DNA of 64,000 bases from Clostridium felsineum DSM 794 (GCF_002006355.2 NZ_CP096980.1:3844001-3908000); one strand, 5' to 3'. Shown: positions 47,034 through 57,448, counted from the stretch's first letter. Notes: generated by a model not told the origin, from the sequence alone. Program-made: numbers and translations.

Positions 47034-48632
47034 TTACTTAAAAGTATAATTATAAAAAGGAGAATCCGTAGCCGCTGTCTGCCAATAAGTAAATGAATAT
47101 TTTATATTATCTCCAGTTTTAAGTCCTGTAATGTTTTGTTCCCATCTTTTTGTGCTGTTATTATAAGTCATTCTGTAATTAAGCTGATTTTGAGAATTAA
47201 CTATATAATGCACGTCAGTCCAAGCTGCACTCGGTGATGGATTAAACCAAATTACTGCACTATTCGCACTTGTTTTTGTTACTCCATAGGACGTTCCTAC
47301 TGGTGTTGGCGTTGGAGTCGGTGTTGGAGTTGGCGCCACCGAATTCAAAGGTTGAGCAGTAAATGGGTTCCATCTGCTTGCTGCTATAATAAGCCATCCT
47401 GTACTTGATACACAATTTTCTTGTGCCATTGTCCAGTAATTATTGTTTGTGCCCATAAGTGAATATGGTACTCCACCTAAAGATTCTCCTACTGTTGTAC
47501 TTTGCTTTTTAATTATGTTATCTATTATATTATCTGCCTTATTAACATTTCCCTGCATGTAGTACGCACAAGACATAAATGCTGAGCCTTCAAACCATAT
47601 ATCCGCTCCTCTATTATTAGCATTGTCACTTTCCCAATCGAAATCATATAAAGTCATAGTTTGTCCGTTATCAGCCGCCGTTAAGGTTTCAACATATTTA
47701 GGATTACTAAGTGTACCTACCCCTGATGAATTACCTTTTGCATTTTCTATATAAGCTAAGCTTGAAGCATAATTATGTGGATTATTACTTCCACTAAGCG
47801 CCATAACTCCCCATGGATTTACGTCAAGAGGAACATATGGATCTACTGTTTGGGTATCATTTTTAAAGCCTCCATGAAATCTATTGTAGGCACTATCCCA
47901 TTCAACATTATCTAAAAAACTTCTGACCTTATCATCTGCCGTCTTATATGTTGAACTTTTTTCTGGTGTTGTGCTGGCAAAATATTTAAGGGCTGCATAC
48001 GCATCTATATTTTCTTCTGTACCAGACCAAGTAACTGGCTGCCAAGTTCCTGATGCATATGTCTGTCCCCCTGAAATTCCACCATTAGGCTTTTGAAATT
48101 GAAGTGCCCAATCAATATATTTAGTAGCCATTGCATGGAATGAAGTATCTCCTGTTATTTTTTCATAGTTCATTACCGCCAAACATACCCACATTCCAGG
48201 TCCCACATTTTTTATAATTTCTTGACCTGAAAGATTATTATTCCAATATGAATTACACCAAGAACCATCACTGCCCTGTATTTTACTCATAAGTGTTAGT
48301 ATATTTTTAGACCTTGTTGTATCTCCCTTTAATAAAAATGCAATTGCTGCAACACCTTGGTCATAAGTATAGCTTATTTGTTTAGGTAAGTTAGGTCCCC
48401 AATAATCTTCAAAGCTATCTACTATACCACTTGGAAGTCCTGTTCCATCTAATTTTGCACTGTCTTGTTGAGTTTTTAACCATGTATATGCATTATCTGA
48501 GGATATCCTATATTTTGTCTCTACTACTGGGATGTTAGAAGCTTTTACGTTTAATTTAGTTGGTAAAATTCCTCCTATTAAGCTCAAAGTAAACGTCGCA
48601 CTTAATATTAAACTAATTTGAGTTCTTTTCAC
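47034..48632 (-). CDS. Secreted (alpha/alpha)-barrel glycoside-hydrolase-like protein with C-terminal CBM
   Basis: 532 aa. GTG start after GGAGG; signal peptide at 1-30. Catalytic region ~40-420 contains alternating helices and aromatic/acidic motifs (DGSWCNSYWN, GPGMWVCLAVMNYEKIT, FQKPNGGISGGQ, WFEGSAFMSCAYYMQG), typical of alpha/alpha-barrel glycosidases; family not identified. A PTPTPTPTPTP linker follows, then an ~85-aa module (VIWFNPSPSAAWTDVHYIVN, then GLKTGDNIKYSFTYWQ) resembling CBM56, a beta-1,3-glucan binder. Probably degrades plant or fungal polysaccharide. Confidence 0.78.
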   Translation of the reverse strand: MKRTQISLILSATFTLSLIGGILPTKLNVKASNIPVVETKYRISSDNAYTWLKTQQDSAKLDGTGLPSGIVDSFEDYWGPNLPKQISYTYDQGVAAIAFLLKGDTTRSKNILTLMSKIQGSDGSWCNSYWNNNLSGQEIIKNVGPGMWVCLAVMNYEKITGDTSFHAMATKYIDWALQFQKPNGGISGGQTYASGTWQPVTWSGTEENIDAYAALKYFASTTPEKSSTYKTADDKVRSFLDNVEWDSAYNRFHGGFKNDTQTVDPYVPLDVNPWGVMALSGSNNPHNYASSLAYIENAKGNSSGVGTLSNPKYVETLTAADNGQTMTLYDFDWESDNANNRGADIWFEGSAFMSCAYYMQGNVNKADNIIDNIIKKQSTTVGESLGGVPYSLMGTNNNYWTMAQENCVSSTGWLIIAASRWNPFTAQPLNSVAPTPTPTPTPTPVGTSYGVTKTSANSAVIWFNPSPSAAWTDVHYIVNSQNQLNYRMTYNNSTKRWEQNITGLKTGDNIKYSFTYWQTAATDSPFYNYTFK

Positions 48633-48723
48633 TTTAATCCCTCCAAAAATTTTATTAATGTAAATAATATATTTTACATTAATAAAATTATATACTATAC
48701 ACGTCTTCATTTCAATATATAAG

Positions 48724-48760
48724 AAAAGATGGTGTAAAATATAAATTTACACCATCTTTT
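48724..48760 (-). terminator. Terminator of smpB
   Basis: Stem AAAAGATGGTGTAAA with its complement around an 8-nt loop, overlapping the smpB stop by two bases, with a T-run after it on the minus strand. Confidence 0.88.
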
Positions 48761-49226
48761 ATCTGTTACTTTTCATTACTCTATCTATTTCACGTTTAGC
48801 ATCTTTTTCTTTTAAAGAATTTCTCTTATCATAATTCTTTTTACCAACTGCAACCGCTAATTTTACTTTTACTCTTCTGTTTTTCAAATACAAGGCTACT
48901 GGAACTAGCGTATATCCCTTTTGACTTGCAAAACCTAAAAGCTTACCAATTTCGCTTTTATGTAAAAGAAGCTTTCTTTTTCTTAAAGGATCTACATTGA
49001 AAATATTTCCTTGCTCATATGGACTAACATGCATGTTACAAGCAAAAACTTCTCCATTTCTTATTTCTGCGTAACTATCTTTAAGATTTGCTCTTCCGTT
49101 CTTTATCGATTTTACCTCCGTGCCAACAAGCTCTATTCCACATTCATAGGTTTCCTCAATAAAATAGTCATGCCATGCCTTTCTATTATCAGCTAAGGTA
49201 TTGTTCTCTGTATTCTTTTTAGCCAT
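48759..49226 (-). CDS. smpB: SsrA-binding protein
   Basis: 155 aa, standard length. Landmarks: NRKAWHDYFIEETYECGIELVGTEVKSIKNGRANLKDSY (N-terminal barrel), KLLLHK, and the basic C-terminal tail ending DAKREIDRVMKSNR. It delivers tmRNA to stalled ribosomes. The ATG with AGGTG upstream is preferred to a GTG three codons earlier. Last conserved gene of the rnr-smpB pair; ssrA lies 3.4 kb beyond, separated by two secreted-enzyme genes. Confidence 0.96.
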   Translation of the reverse strand: MAKKNTENNTLADNRKAWHDYFIEETYECGIELVGTEVKSIKNGRANLKDSYAEIRNGEVFACNMHVSPYEQGNIFNVDPLRKRKLLLHKSEIGKLLGFASQKGYTLVPVALYLKNRRVKVKLAVAVGKKNYDKRNSLKEKDAKREIDRVMKSNR

Positions 49227-49405
49227 AAATGTCACCTACTTATCTTATATATAATTTTACAACAGGGAAACTAGCTTTAATATTACTTTAACTAGAAACC
49301 TCTTTAAAATCACTTTTCTTAAAATTATATCACATATAAACTCTGTGTAGCAAAATTAAAACTTATGTCTTTAAAAAATTTCACAAAAGACATAAGTTTA
49401 TATTT

Positions 49406-51550
49406 TTAATCTATTTGCTTTTCTTCTGTTTCTTCCTCTTTAGAAACTAATTTAAAATATATTTCATGAGAATCTACATTTACTTTATCAACCTTTATTC
49501 TTGCTTCATCACCTAATTTATATATTTTTTTAGTTCTTTCACCTACAAGACTTAAATATTTTTCATCATAAATATAGTAGTCATCTGTGAGCTCACTTAT
49601 GTGCACAAGACCTTCTATAGTATTAGGCAGCTGTACAAATATACCGAAGTTAGTTACAGAAGATATTATACCGTCAAATTCTTCTCCTACTCTATCTGCC
49701 ATATATTCTGCCTTCTTCAAGGAATCAACTTCCCTTTCAGCTTCTTGAGCAACTCTTTCCATTTCTGAGGATTGAATTGAAGCATAGTCTACTGTTCCTA
49801 TAAGTTTTTTAGATCTATTTTCATCCATTCTTCCATTTATATATTCCTTCATTACTCTGTGTATTATAAGGTCTGGATATCTTCTTATAGGTGATGTAAA
49901 ATGGCAATAATATCTTGCTGCTAAACCAAAGTGACCTGAACATTCAGGCGAATATCTAGCCTGCTTTAAAGATCTTAAAAGTAGTGTACTTACCACTGTT
50001 TCTTCTTTTTTACCTTTTATTTTTTCTATTACATCCTGAAGCTGCTTTGGATGAACTTCTGCGCCCCATCTTACAGCATATCCCAAGTTATGAATAAATT
50101 CATTAAATCTCTCTAACTTTTCATTATCTGGTTCCTCATGAACTCTATAAACAAAAGGTATATTAGCCCAGTAAAAATGTTCTGCTATAGTCTCATTACA
50201 AACAAGCATAAACTCTTCTATTATTCTATTTGCAATAGCTCTTTCATAAGGTTTTATCTCTACTGGTTTTCCAAGTTCATTGAGAGTTATTTTACTTTCC
50301 TCAAAATCAAAATCTATTGCTCCTCTAGATAACCTCTTTTTATTAAGTATTGAAGCTAATTCCTCCATGTTTTTGAAATCTTCATATAGATATTCATAGA
50401 CTTTAATAGTTTCTTCATCATGATCTCTAAGTATTTTAGTTACATCTGTGTAAGTCATTCTTTCATTTGTCTTAATTACACTTTCAAAGATATCATGCTG
50501 AATTACCTTACCTGTATTATCAATTTCCATAAAACAGCTCATTGCAAGCCTATCCTGTTTTGGATTAAGACTACAGATGCCATTTGAAAGCTTTTTAGGT
50601 AGCATTGGAATAACTCTATCTATAAGATATACTGAGGTTGCTCTTTTTAGAGCTTCCTTATCTAGTGGATTATTTTCTCTGACATAGTTTGAAACATCTG
50701 CTATATGAACTCCAAGCTTAAAGTTACCATTTGGCATTTTTTCTATTGATACAGCATCATCAAGATCCTTTGCATCCTCGCCATCAATTGTAACCATTTT
50801 TATATTCCTTAAATCTCTTCTTCTTTTGTATTCGCTCTCTGGAATTTCGTCTGGTATACCTTCAGCAAATCTCTCCACCTTTTCTGGAAATTTCTCCGGA
50901 AGCTTGTGTTTCTTTATTATTGTTAGAATATCTACGCCTTTGTCACCCTTACTTCCTATTATCTCCACTATTTTTCCTTCGGGATTTCTTCTTTTCTTAG
51001 GCCATACCGTTATTTCTGCTATTACTACATCTCCAGTTTTGGCTCCATTTTTATCGCTCTTAGGTATAAATATATCTTGGGCTATTCTAGCATCATCAGC
51101 TACTACAAATCCAAAATTTTTGCTATTTTCATATATTCCCACTACAGTTTTATTAGCTCTTTCAAGAATTCTTATTATTTCACCTTCACACTTTTTACCA
51201 TTGTCGCTTTCTTTAAGAATTTTTGCAACAACCTTATCACCATTTAAAGCTCCATTCATGTAGACAGATGGAACATATATATCTGGTCTATCCTCTTCTG
51301 GTATAACGAAGCCAAAGCCTTTAGCATTTCCCTGAAGAGTACCTTTTATAAGTCCCATTTTTTCTGGCAACCCAAAATGATCTGTTCTATTTTTAATTAT
51401 AAGTCCTTCTTTTTCCATATTCTTAAGTAATTCTTTAAATATTTTATAATCGGCTTTTTCTATTGTAAATACTTCTGACAATTCCTTTATATTCATAGGT
51501 TTGTATGCCTGTTCTCTCATAAACTCAAGTATACTCTCTCTTATATTCAT
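49406..51550 (-). CDS. rnr: Ribonuclease R
   Basis: 714 aa. N-terminal helix-turn-helix (MNIKELSEVFTIEK), two cold-shock domains (about 65-210), RNB exonuclease domain with DGEDAKDLDDAVSIEK (about 255-270, catalytic Asp residues), and C-terminal S1 domain (GEEFDGIISSVTNFGIFVQL). Degrades structured RNA 3' to 5', including non-stop mRNA freed by tmRNA. Clustered with secG and smpB as usual in Firmicutes. Confidence 0.96.
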   Translation of the reverse strand: MNIRESILEFMREQAYKPMNIKELSEVFTIEKADYKIFKELLKNMEKEGLIIKNRTDHFGLPEKMGLIKGTLQGNAKGFGFVIPEEDRPDIYVPSVYMNGALNGDKVVAKILKESDNGKKCEGEIIRILERANKTVVGIYENSKNFGFVVADDARIAQDIFIPKSDKNGAKTGDVVIAEITVWPKKRRNPEGKIVEIIGSKGDKGVDILTIIKKHKLPEKFPEKVERFAEGIPDEIPESEYKRRRDLRNIKMVTIDGEDAKDLDDAVSIEKMPNGNFKLGVHIADVSNYVRENNPLDKEALKRATSVYLIDRVIPMLPKKLSNGICSLNPKQDRLAMSCFMEIDNTGKVIQHDIFESVIKTNERMTYTDVTKILRDHDEETIKVYEYLYEDFKNMEELASILNKKRLSRGAIDFDFEESKITLNELGKPVEIKPYERAIANRIIEEFMLVCNETIAEHFYWANIPFVYRVHEEPDNEKLERFNEFIHNLGYAVRWGAEVHPKQLQDVIEKIKGKKEETVVSTLLLRSLKQARYSPECSGHFGLAARYYCHFTSPIRRYPDLIIHRVMKEYINGRMDENRSKKLIGTVDYASIQSSEMERVAQEAEREVDSLKKAEYMADRVGEEFDGIISSVTNFGIFVQLPNTIEGLVHISELTDDYYIYDEKYLSLVGERTKKIYKLGDEARIKVDKVNVDSHEIYFKLVSKEEETEEKQID

Positions 51551-51679
51551 GTATAATCACCTCATTATAATTCTTATCTTTTATTTCAAATATTATTCAA
51601 TATAAAATACTTAAAATTTATAAAAATAAAAAAGATACAATTCAAAACGTAAAATGAATCATATCTTTATGACATTATC

Positions 51680-51916
51680 CTATTTAAATACTTTCAAATT
51701 AAATAAAATAAGAGCTATTGCGAATAATACTGAAAATAAAACAGTTAACTTAATTAAAAATGCTTCTTTTGTCCTAGATTTATTTTTAGCAAAAAAAGTT
51801 TCATTCGTGCCTGATATTGAATTCATAAAACCATCCATCTTACCTGGTTGCACAAGAACAGTAATTATTATTGCAAAAGCAAGTATTATCTGTGCAACTA
51901 TTAAAAAAGTATGCAT
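51680..51916 (-). CDS. secG: Preprotein translocase subunit SecG
   Basis: 78 aa with two membrane helices (about 3-22 and 55-75) and the conserved linker VLVQPGKMDG ... GTNETFFAKNKSRTKE. Auxiliary subunit of the SecYEG channel. ATG after AGGAGG; lies between eno and rnr. Confidence 0.93.
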   Translation of the reverse strand: MHTFLIVAQIILAFAIIITVLVQPGKMDGFMNSISGTNETFFAKNKSRTKEAFLIKLTVLFSVLFAIALILFNLKVFK

Positions 51917-52037
51917 CTTAAACCTCCTATAATTCCCTTTTTAAATATATTATATCTTTAATAGTATCATAAATAGTATTATATTACAATAGAATATAAG
52001 GGAAATTTATCAAATTAAAATTTCCCTTACTTTGTGT

Positions 52038-53333
52038 CTATTTTTTTATATTGTAGAAGGCTTTAAGTCCTCTATACTCTCCAACTTCGTCAAGTTCTTC
52101 TTCTATTCTTAAAAGTTGATTGTATTTTGCAACTCTTTCTGTTCTAGCTGGTGCTCCTGTTTTAATTTGACCTGCATTTGTAGCTACAACAAGGTCTGCA
52201 ATTGTAGTATCCTCTGTTTCTCCTGATCTATGAGAAACAACTGCTGTATATCCTGCTCTTTGTGCCATTTCTATTGCATTTAATGTTTCTGTGAGTGTTC
52301 CTATTTGATTTAACTTAATAAGTATTGAATTAGCCACACCAAGCTCTATTCCTTTTGAAAGTCTCTTAGTATTTGTAACAAATAAGTCATCTCCTACTAA
52401 CTGAACTTTTTTTCCGATTCTATCAGTTAGCATCTTCCATCCATCCCAATCTTCTTCAGCCATACCATCTTCAAGTGATATTATAGGATATTTTTCTGCT
52501 AAATCCGCATATACATTAACCATTTCTTCAGATGTATAAACTTTTCCTTCACCTTTAAGATTGTATTTTCCGTTTTCATAAAATTCTGTAGAAGCAGGGT
52601 CCATTGCTATAAACATATCTTTTCCTGGCTCATATCCAGCTTTTTTTACTGCCTCTAAGATAATTTGTATAGCTTCTTCATTACTGTTAAGGTTTGGTGC
52701 AAAACCACCTTCATCTCCAACCGCTGTTTCAAGTCCCTTTGACTGCAGTAGTGATTTTAAAGTATGATAAACTTCTGCGCATGCTCTAAGTGCTTCACTA
52801 AAGCTTGGAGCTCCTGCTGGCATTATCATAAATTCTTGGAAATCAACATTATTGTCTGCATGCTTTCCACCATTTACGATATTCATCATTGGAACTGGAA
52901 GAACTTTAGCATTAACTCCTCCTAGGTATTGATAAAGACTTATTCCTAAATATTCAGCTGCTGCTCTAGCCACTGCAAGAGATACTCCAAGAGTTGCATT
53001 TGCACCAAGTTTTGACTTATTATCTGTGCCATCAATTTCAAGCATTGTTTTGTCAATTAGTGTTTGGTCAAATACATTCATTCCTATAAGTTCTGTTGCT
53101 ATTGTGTCATTTACATTGTCAACTGCATTAAGAACACCTTTTCCTAGGTACTGTTTTTTATCATTGTCTCTAAGTTCAACAGCTTCAAACTGTCCTGTGG
53201 ATGCTCCTGAAGGTACTGACGCTCTTCCTACTGTTCCATCTTCAAGAACTACTTCTACTTCCACTGTAGGATTAGCCCTTGAGTCCAGAATCTGCCTTGC
53301 CATTACGTCAACAATTTCAACATATGATTTCAT
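52038..53333 (-). CDS. eno: Enolase
   Basis: 431 aa. Converts 2-phosphoglycerate to phosphoenolpyruvate. ARQILDSRANPTVEVEV at the N-terminus, metal ligands in VDFQEFMIMPAGA region, SLEDGMAEEDW, LVGDDLFVTN, and the signature ILIKLNQIGTLTE; catalytic Lys and SHRSGETED near 360-370. ATG at 53333 after GGGGTG; the longer frame upstream lacks a site. Confidence 0.97.
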   Translation of the reverse strand: MKSYVEIVDVMARQILDSRANPTVEVEVVLEDGTVGRASVPSGASTGQFEAVELRDNDKKQYLGKGVLNAVDNVNDTIATELIGMNVFDQTLIDKTMLEIDGTDNKSKLGANATLGVSLAVARAAAEYLGISLYQYLGGVNAKVLPVPMMNIVNGGKHADNNVDFQEFMIMPAGAPSFSEALRACAEVYHTLKSLLQSKGLETAVGDEGGFAPNLNSNEEAIQIILEAVKKAGYEPGKDMFIAMDPASTEFYENGKYNLKGEGKVYTSEEMVNVYADLAEKYPIISLEDGMAEEDWDGWKMLTDRIGKKVQLVGDDLFVTNTKRLSKGIELGVANSILIKLNQIGTLTETLNAIEMAQRAGYTAVVSHRSGETEDTTIADLVVATNAGQIKTGAPARTERVAKYNQLLRIEEELDEVGEYRGLKAFYNIKK

Positions 53334-53456
53334 ATAAAACACCCCTATCTTTTCTTTAATCATATATAAATAAAAGTGTACTACATGTAATAAAACCAAT
53401 ATTCCATTTTATTCATATACTACACTTTATTTTTAACAATAAAATATTAAATTATA

Positions 53457-54989
53457 CTATTCAATTAAGCTTTTTCCTGTCATTTCTTCAGGTTTTTCAA
53501 GTCCCATTTCCTTAAGCATTGTAGGAGCTATATCTGCCAAAACTCCTTCATTTAATTTTTTACCCTCTGTATGATTGCTTACATAAAGGAAAGGTACTGG
53601 ATTAACAGTGTGAGCTGTCATAGGTTTCCCGTTTGAGTAATCAATCATTTGCTCTGAATTTCCGTGGTCTGCTGTTATGAATACAGTTCCATCTAATTTA
53701 AGAACCTTATCAACTATTTTTCCAAGACATTCATCAACTGTTTCGACAGCTTTTTTTGCAGCTTCAAGAATTCCAGTATGTCCAACCATATCAGGATTAG
53801 CAAAGTTTAATATAACCATATCATATTTATCTTGGTCTAATCTCTTTAATAGTTCATCTGTAACTTCATATGCACTCATCTCTGGTTTAAGATCATAAGT
53901 TGCAACCTTTGGTGATGGTATTAAAGCTCTGTCTTCATTACCATTTGGCTTTTCAACTCCTCCATTAAAGAAGAAAGTTACATGAGCATATTTTTCAGTT
54001 TCTGCAATTCTAAGTTGATTTAAGCCTTTTTTACTTACATATTCTCCAAGAGTATTTGTTATACTTTCTGGTCCGAAAGCAACATCTACTCCTTTAAAGC
54101 TTGCATCATATTCAGTCATAGTAACAAATTCTATATTAAGCTTATCTCTCTTAAATCCATCAAAATCATCCTCTGCAATAGCTCTAGTAATTTGTCTAGC
54201 TCTATCTGGTCTAAAATTGAAGAATATAACGGAATCCTTGTCCTTTATAGTTGCTACTGGTTTTCCGCCTTTTACTATAACTGTTGGAAGTACAAATTCA
54301 TCTGTTTTATTGTCGTGATATGAAGCATCTACAGCTTTAATAGCACTTTCTGCCTCTTCACCTTTTGCAAGTACCATTGCATTATATGAAAGTTCTTCTC
54401 TTTCCCATCTATTATCTCTATCCATTGCATAGTATCTTCCAGCTACAGTTGCTATTTCTCCAATACCTATTTCATTCATATAGGCTTCAATATCTTCTAT
54501 AAATTCTTTAGCAGAAGCTGGTGGCACATCTCTTCCATCCAAGAAGGCATGTACAAATACTTTTTTTACATTTTTTGCCTTTGCAAGTTTTAAAAGTCCT
54601 TTTAAATGATTAGTATGAGAATGAACTCCTCCTGGTGATAAAAGTCCCATTAAATGAAGAGCTGAATCATTTTCTAAAACATTGTTAACTGCTTTATTAA
54701 GCGCAGCATTTTCAAAGAAATCTCCATCATCAATTGCTTTTGTTATTTTAGTAAGTGATTGGTAGACAATTCTTCCTGCACCTATATTTAAGTGTCCAAC
54801 TTCTGAGTTTCCCATTTGTCCATCTGGTAATCCTACGCTCAATCCACTTGCTCCAAGATGTGTATGTGGGTAATTATTAAAGTATTTATCAAAATTAGGT
54901 TTATTAGCTGACTTTACCGCATTTCCGTCAACCTTATCAGAAATTCCAAATCCATCTAATATCATTAACATTACAGGTTTCTTTGCCAT
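53457..54989 (-). CDS. gpmI: Cofactor-independent phosphoglycerate mutase
   Basis: 510 aa, alkaline-phosphatase superfamily. LMILDGFGISD (metal Asp), nucleophile Ser in GNSEVGHLNIGAGR (about 61-74), HSHTNHL, GRDVPPAS, DRDNRWER, and C-terminal metal motifs NFANPDMVGHTG and TADHGNSEQM. Interconverts 3- and 2-phosphoglycerate with Mn. Between tpiA and eno. Confidence 0.97.
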   Translation of the reverse strand: MAKKPVMLMILDGFGISDKVDGNAVKSANKPNFDKYFNNYPHTHLGASGLSVGLPDGQMGNSEVGHLNIGAGRIVYQSLTKITKAIDDGDFFENAALNKAVNNVLENDSALHLMGLLSPGGVHSHTNHLKGLLKLAKAKNVKKVFVHAFLDGRDVPPASAKEFIEDIEAYMNEIGIGEIATVAGRYYAMDRDNRWEREELSYNAMVLAKGEEAESAIKAVDASYHDNKTDEFVLPTVIVKGGKPVATIKDKDSVIFFNFRPDRARQITRAIAEDDFDGFKRDKLNIEFVTMTEYDASFKGVDVAFGPESITNTLGEYVSKKGLNQLRIAETEKYAHVTFFFNGGVEKPNGNEDRALIPSPKVATYDLKPEMSAYEVTDELLKRLDQDKYDMVILNFANPDMVGHTGILEAAKKAVETVDECLGKIVDKVLKLDGTVFITADHGNSEQMIDYSNGKPMTAHTVNPVPFLYVSNHTEGKKLNEGVLADIAPTMLKEMGLEKPEEMTGKSLIE

Positions 54990-55174
54990 ATTATATTTCC
55001 TCCATTCTTTACATTGCTATACTTTTGTTAATTAGCAATTGACAGTAGACACATATTTCTATTATCAATTCTCAATTACCAATTATATTGTTTTAGGGTT
55101 TTATATTCTATTTTAATTATGCATGTACTAATGTGTAAATGTGTACGTAAAATACAACTTTAAAAACTATATAT

Positions 55175-55214
55175 ACAATATGTATTATGAATTTCACTTC
55201 ATAATACATATTGT
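55175..55214 (-). terminator. Hairpin downstream of tpiA
   Basis: Perfect 17-bp arms (ACAATATGTATTATGAA and complement) around a 6-nt loop, 14 nt after the tpiA stop. T-run is weak on the minus strand, so it may act as a partial terminator or mRNA 3' stabiliser within the glycolytic series. Confidence 0.7.
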
Positions 55215-55228
55215 TTTAAAATAAAATT

Positions 55229-55975
55229 CTAGAAATTAACTATTGCAGCAAAATCAGCTGCTTTAAGGCTTGCGCCTCCAACTAATGCTCCGTCTATTTC
55301 TGGTTTAGCCATTTGAGCTTTTATTGTTCCAGGTTTAACAGATCCACCATATTGAATTCTTACTTTTTCAGCAACTTCTTTTCCAAATACTTCTTCTACA
55401 GTCTTTCTTATTGCTCCAATTGTTTCGTTTGCTTGATCATCTGTAGCAGTTTTTCCTGTTCCTATAGCCCATATTGGTTCATAAGCTATAACAACTTTAG
55501 CAGCTTCTTCTTTAGTTAAACCTGCTAAATCTAATTTTATTTGTTTTCCTGTAACTTCATTTGTTACATTTGCTTCTCTTTCTTCAAGAGTTTCTCCGCA
55601 GCAAAGTATTGGAGTTATTCCATGCTTAAATGCTGCCTTTACTTTTTTATTTAAAGCACAGTCTGTTTCATTAAAATATTGTCTTCTTTCACTGTGACCT
55701 AATATTACATAATTTACGCCTAATTCTTCAAGTGCCTTTAGTGATATTTCTCCTGTAAATGCTCCACTCTCTTCAAAGTGTGCATTTTGAGCAGCAACTT
55801 TAATATTTGTTCCTTTTACTGCTTTAACAACAGCTTCTAAAGAAATAGCAGTAGGTGCTACTACAACTTCTGACTTAGCATCCTTTACTAATGGTTTCAA
55901 CTCTTCAATTAATTTTAAAGATTCACTAATTGTGTTATTCATTTTCCAGTTTCCAGCTATTATTGGTGTTCTCAT
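55229..55975 (-). CDS. tpiA: Triosephosphate isomerase
   Basis: 248 aa. AGNWKMN (Asn/Lys), LGHSERR (His electrophile), VIAYEPIWAIGTGKTA (catalytic Glu and loop 6), YGGSVKPG and GALVGGASL. ATG at 55975 with GGAG upstream. Has its own promoter in the pgk-tpiA gap. Confidence 0.97.
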   Translation of the reverse strand: MRTPIIAGNWKMNNTISESLKLIEELKPLVKDAKSEVVVAPTAISLEAVVKAVKGTNIKVAAQNAHFEESGAFTGEISLKALEELGVNYVILGHSERRQYFNETDCALNKKVKAAFKHGITPILCCGETLEEREANVTNEVTGKQIKLDLAGLTKEEAAKVVIAYEPIWAIGTGKTATDDQANETIGAIRKTVEEVFGKEVAEKVRIQYGGSVKPGTIKAQMAKPEIDGALVGGASLKAADFAAIVNF

Positions 55976-56123
55976 TAAATACACTCCTTATTTTACAGAT
56001 AAATTACACTGGTGAAACCATCTTAATCAAAACTATTATATATTTTAAAATAATATTTTTCAATGGATTATTCATTATATAAAGCTTTAATTTAAACAGT
56101 TTCACATATTTATCCTTAATTAC

Positions 56124-56151
56124 ATTATAGCACTTAGTTTTAATTTGTAAA
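56124..56151 (-). promoter_or_regulatory. Sigma-A-type promoter for tpiA
   Basis: On the minus strand TTTACA (56151-56146), a 16-bp spacer and TATAAT (56129-56124), about 150 nt upstream of the tpiA start. Confidence 0.6.
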
Positions 56152-56177
56152 TATTATTTATTAATAATTATTATTGA

Positions 56178-57371
56178 TTATTTATCGTTAAGAGCAACTA
56201 TTCCTGGAAGTTCTTTTCCTTCTAAGAATTCAAGTGAAGCTCCGCCTCCAGTTGAAATATGAGTCATTTTGTCTCCAAATCCTAACTGATTAACAGCAGC
56301 AGCACTATCTCCTCCACCTATAACAGTTGTTGCATCTGCTTCAGCCATAGCTTTTGCAACATCTTTTGTTCCTTTAGCAAAGTTTTCGAATTCAAATACT
56401 CCCATAGGTCCATTCCAAACAACAGTTTTAGCTTCTTTAATAGCATCTGCATAAAGCTTTTGAGTTTTTGGTCCAATGTCTAATCCCATAAATCCTTCTG
56501 GTATGTTAGCATCTTCAGTTGTAACTGGCTTTGTATCTTCCTTAAATTCAGCTCCAACTATGTTATCTACTGGAAGAAGTAATTTTACTCCTTTAGCTTT
56601 AGCTTTTTCCATCATTTCTTTAGAATAATCAACTTTGTCTGCTTCAAGAAGTGAAGTTCCTATTGTATATCCTTGAGCTTTTAAGAATGTATAAGCCATT
56701 CCGCCTCCGATTATTAATGTATCAACTTTTTCAAGTAAGTTGTTTATAACGTTGATTTTATCAGAAACTTTTGCTCCTCCAAGTATTGCAACAAAAGGTC
56801 TAACTGGATTTTCAACAGCTGATCCTAAGAATTTTAATTCTTTTTGGATTAAGTATCCGCATACAGCAGTGTCTACGAATTTAGTTACTCCTACTGTTGA
56901 ACAGTGTGCTCTATGAGCAGTTCCAAATGCATCATTAACATACACATCTGCAAGTGAAGCTAATTCTTTTGAAAATGCATCATCATTTTTTCCTTCTTCT
57001 GGTCTGAATCTTGTATTTTCAAGAAGAACTATTTCTCCTTCTTTAAGTTCAGCTACAGCCTTTTTAGCATTTTCGCCAACAACTGTATCATCAGCAGCAA
57101 ATTTAACTTCACGTCCTAGTAATTCGCTTAATCTTTTAGCAACTGGAGCTAAAGTTTTTGAAGGATCTGGTCCCTTTGCTTTTCCAAGATGTGAGCAAAG
57201 TATAACCTTTCCGCCATGTTCTGAAAGATATTTTATAGTTGGAAGTGCTCCATTAAGTCTGTTTTCGTCAGTTATTACTCCGTCCTTTAAAGGTACATTG
57301 AAATCGCATCTTACCAATACTCTTTTATTTTTAACATCTATATCTTCAATAGTTTTTTTATTAAACTTCAT
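56178..57371 (-). CDS. pgk: Phosphoglycerate kinase
   Basis: 397 aa. KRVLVRCDFNVPLKDG (substrate motif), LCSHLGKAKGP, RAHCSTVG, nucleotide-binding ILGGAKVSDK, GGGMAYTF, VWNGPMGVFEFENF, and GGGDSAAAV. ATP-forming step of glycolysis. ATG at 57371 after GAGGTG. Downstream of gap across a hairpin terminator. Confidence 0.97.
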   Translation of the reverse strand: MKFNKKTIEDIDVKNKRVLVRCDFNVPLKDGVITDENRLNGALPTIKYLSEHGGKVILCSHLGKAKGPDPSKTLAPVAKRLSELLGREVKFAADDTVVGENAKKAVAELKEGEIVLLENTRFRPEEGKNDDAFSKELASLADVYVNDAFGTAHRAHCSTVGVTKFVDTAVCGYLIQKELKFLGSAVENPVRPFVAILGGAKVSDKINVINNLLEKVDTLIIGGGMAYTFLKAQGYTIGTSLLEADKVDYSKEMMEKAKAKGVKLLLPVDNIVGAEFKEDTKPVTTEDANIPEGFMGLDIGPKTQKLYADAIKEAKTVVWNGPMGVFEFENFAKGTKDVAKAMAEADATTVIGGGDSAAAVNQLGFGDKMTHISTGGGASLEFLEGKELPGIVALNDK

Positions 57372-57402
57372 ATTATTCACCTCATATAACTTTATATTTT
57401 AT

Positions 57403-57448
57403 AAAAGGTCCAGCCTCATAGCCGTTTAACTATAAAACCAGACCTTTT
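57403..57448 (-). terminator. Terminator/attenuator between gap and pgk
   Basis: Outer stem AAAAGGTC / GACCTTTT with an inner TATAG/CTATGAG-type pairing, 46 nt after the gap stop. Could make gap mRNA more abundant than the downstream genes. Confidence 0.7.
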
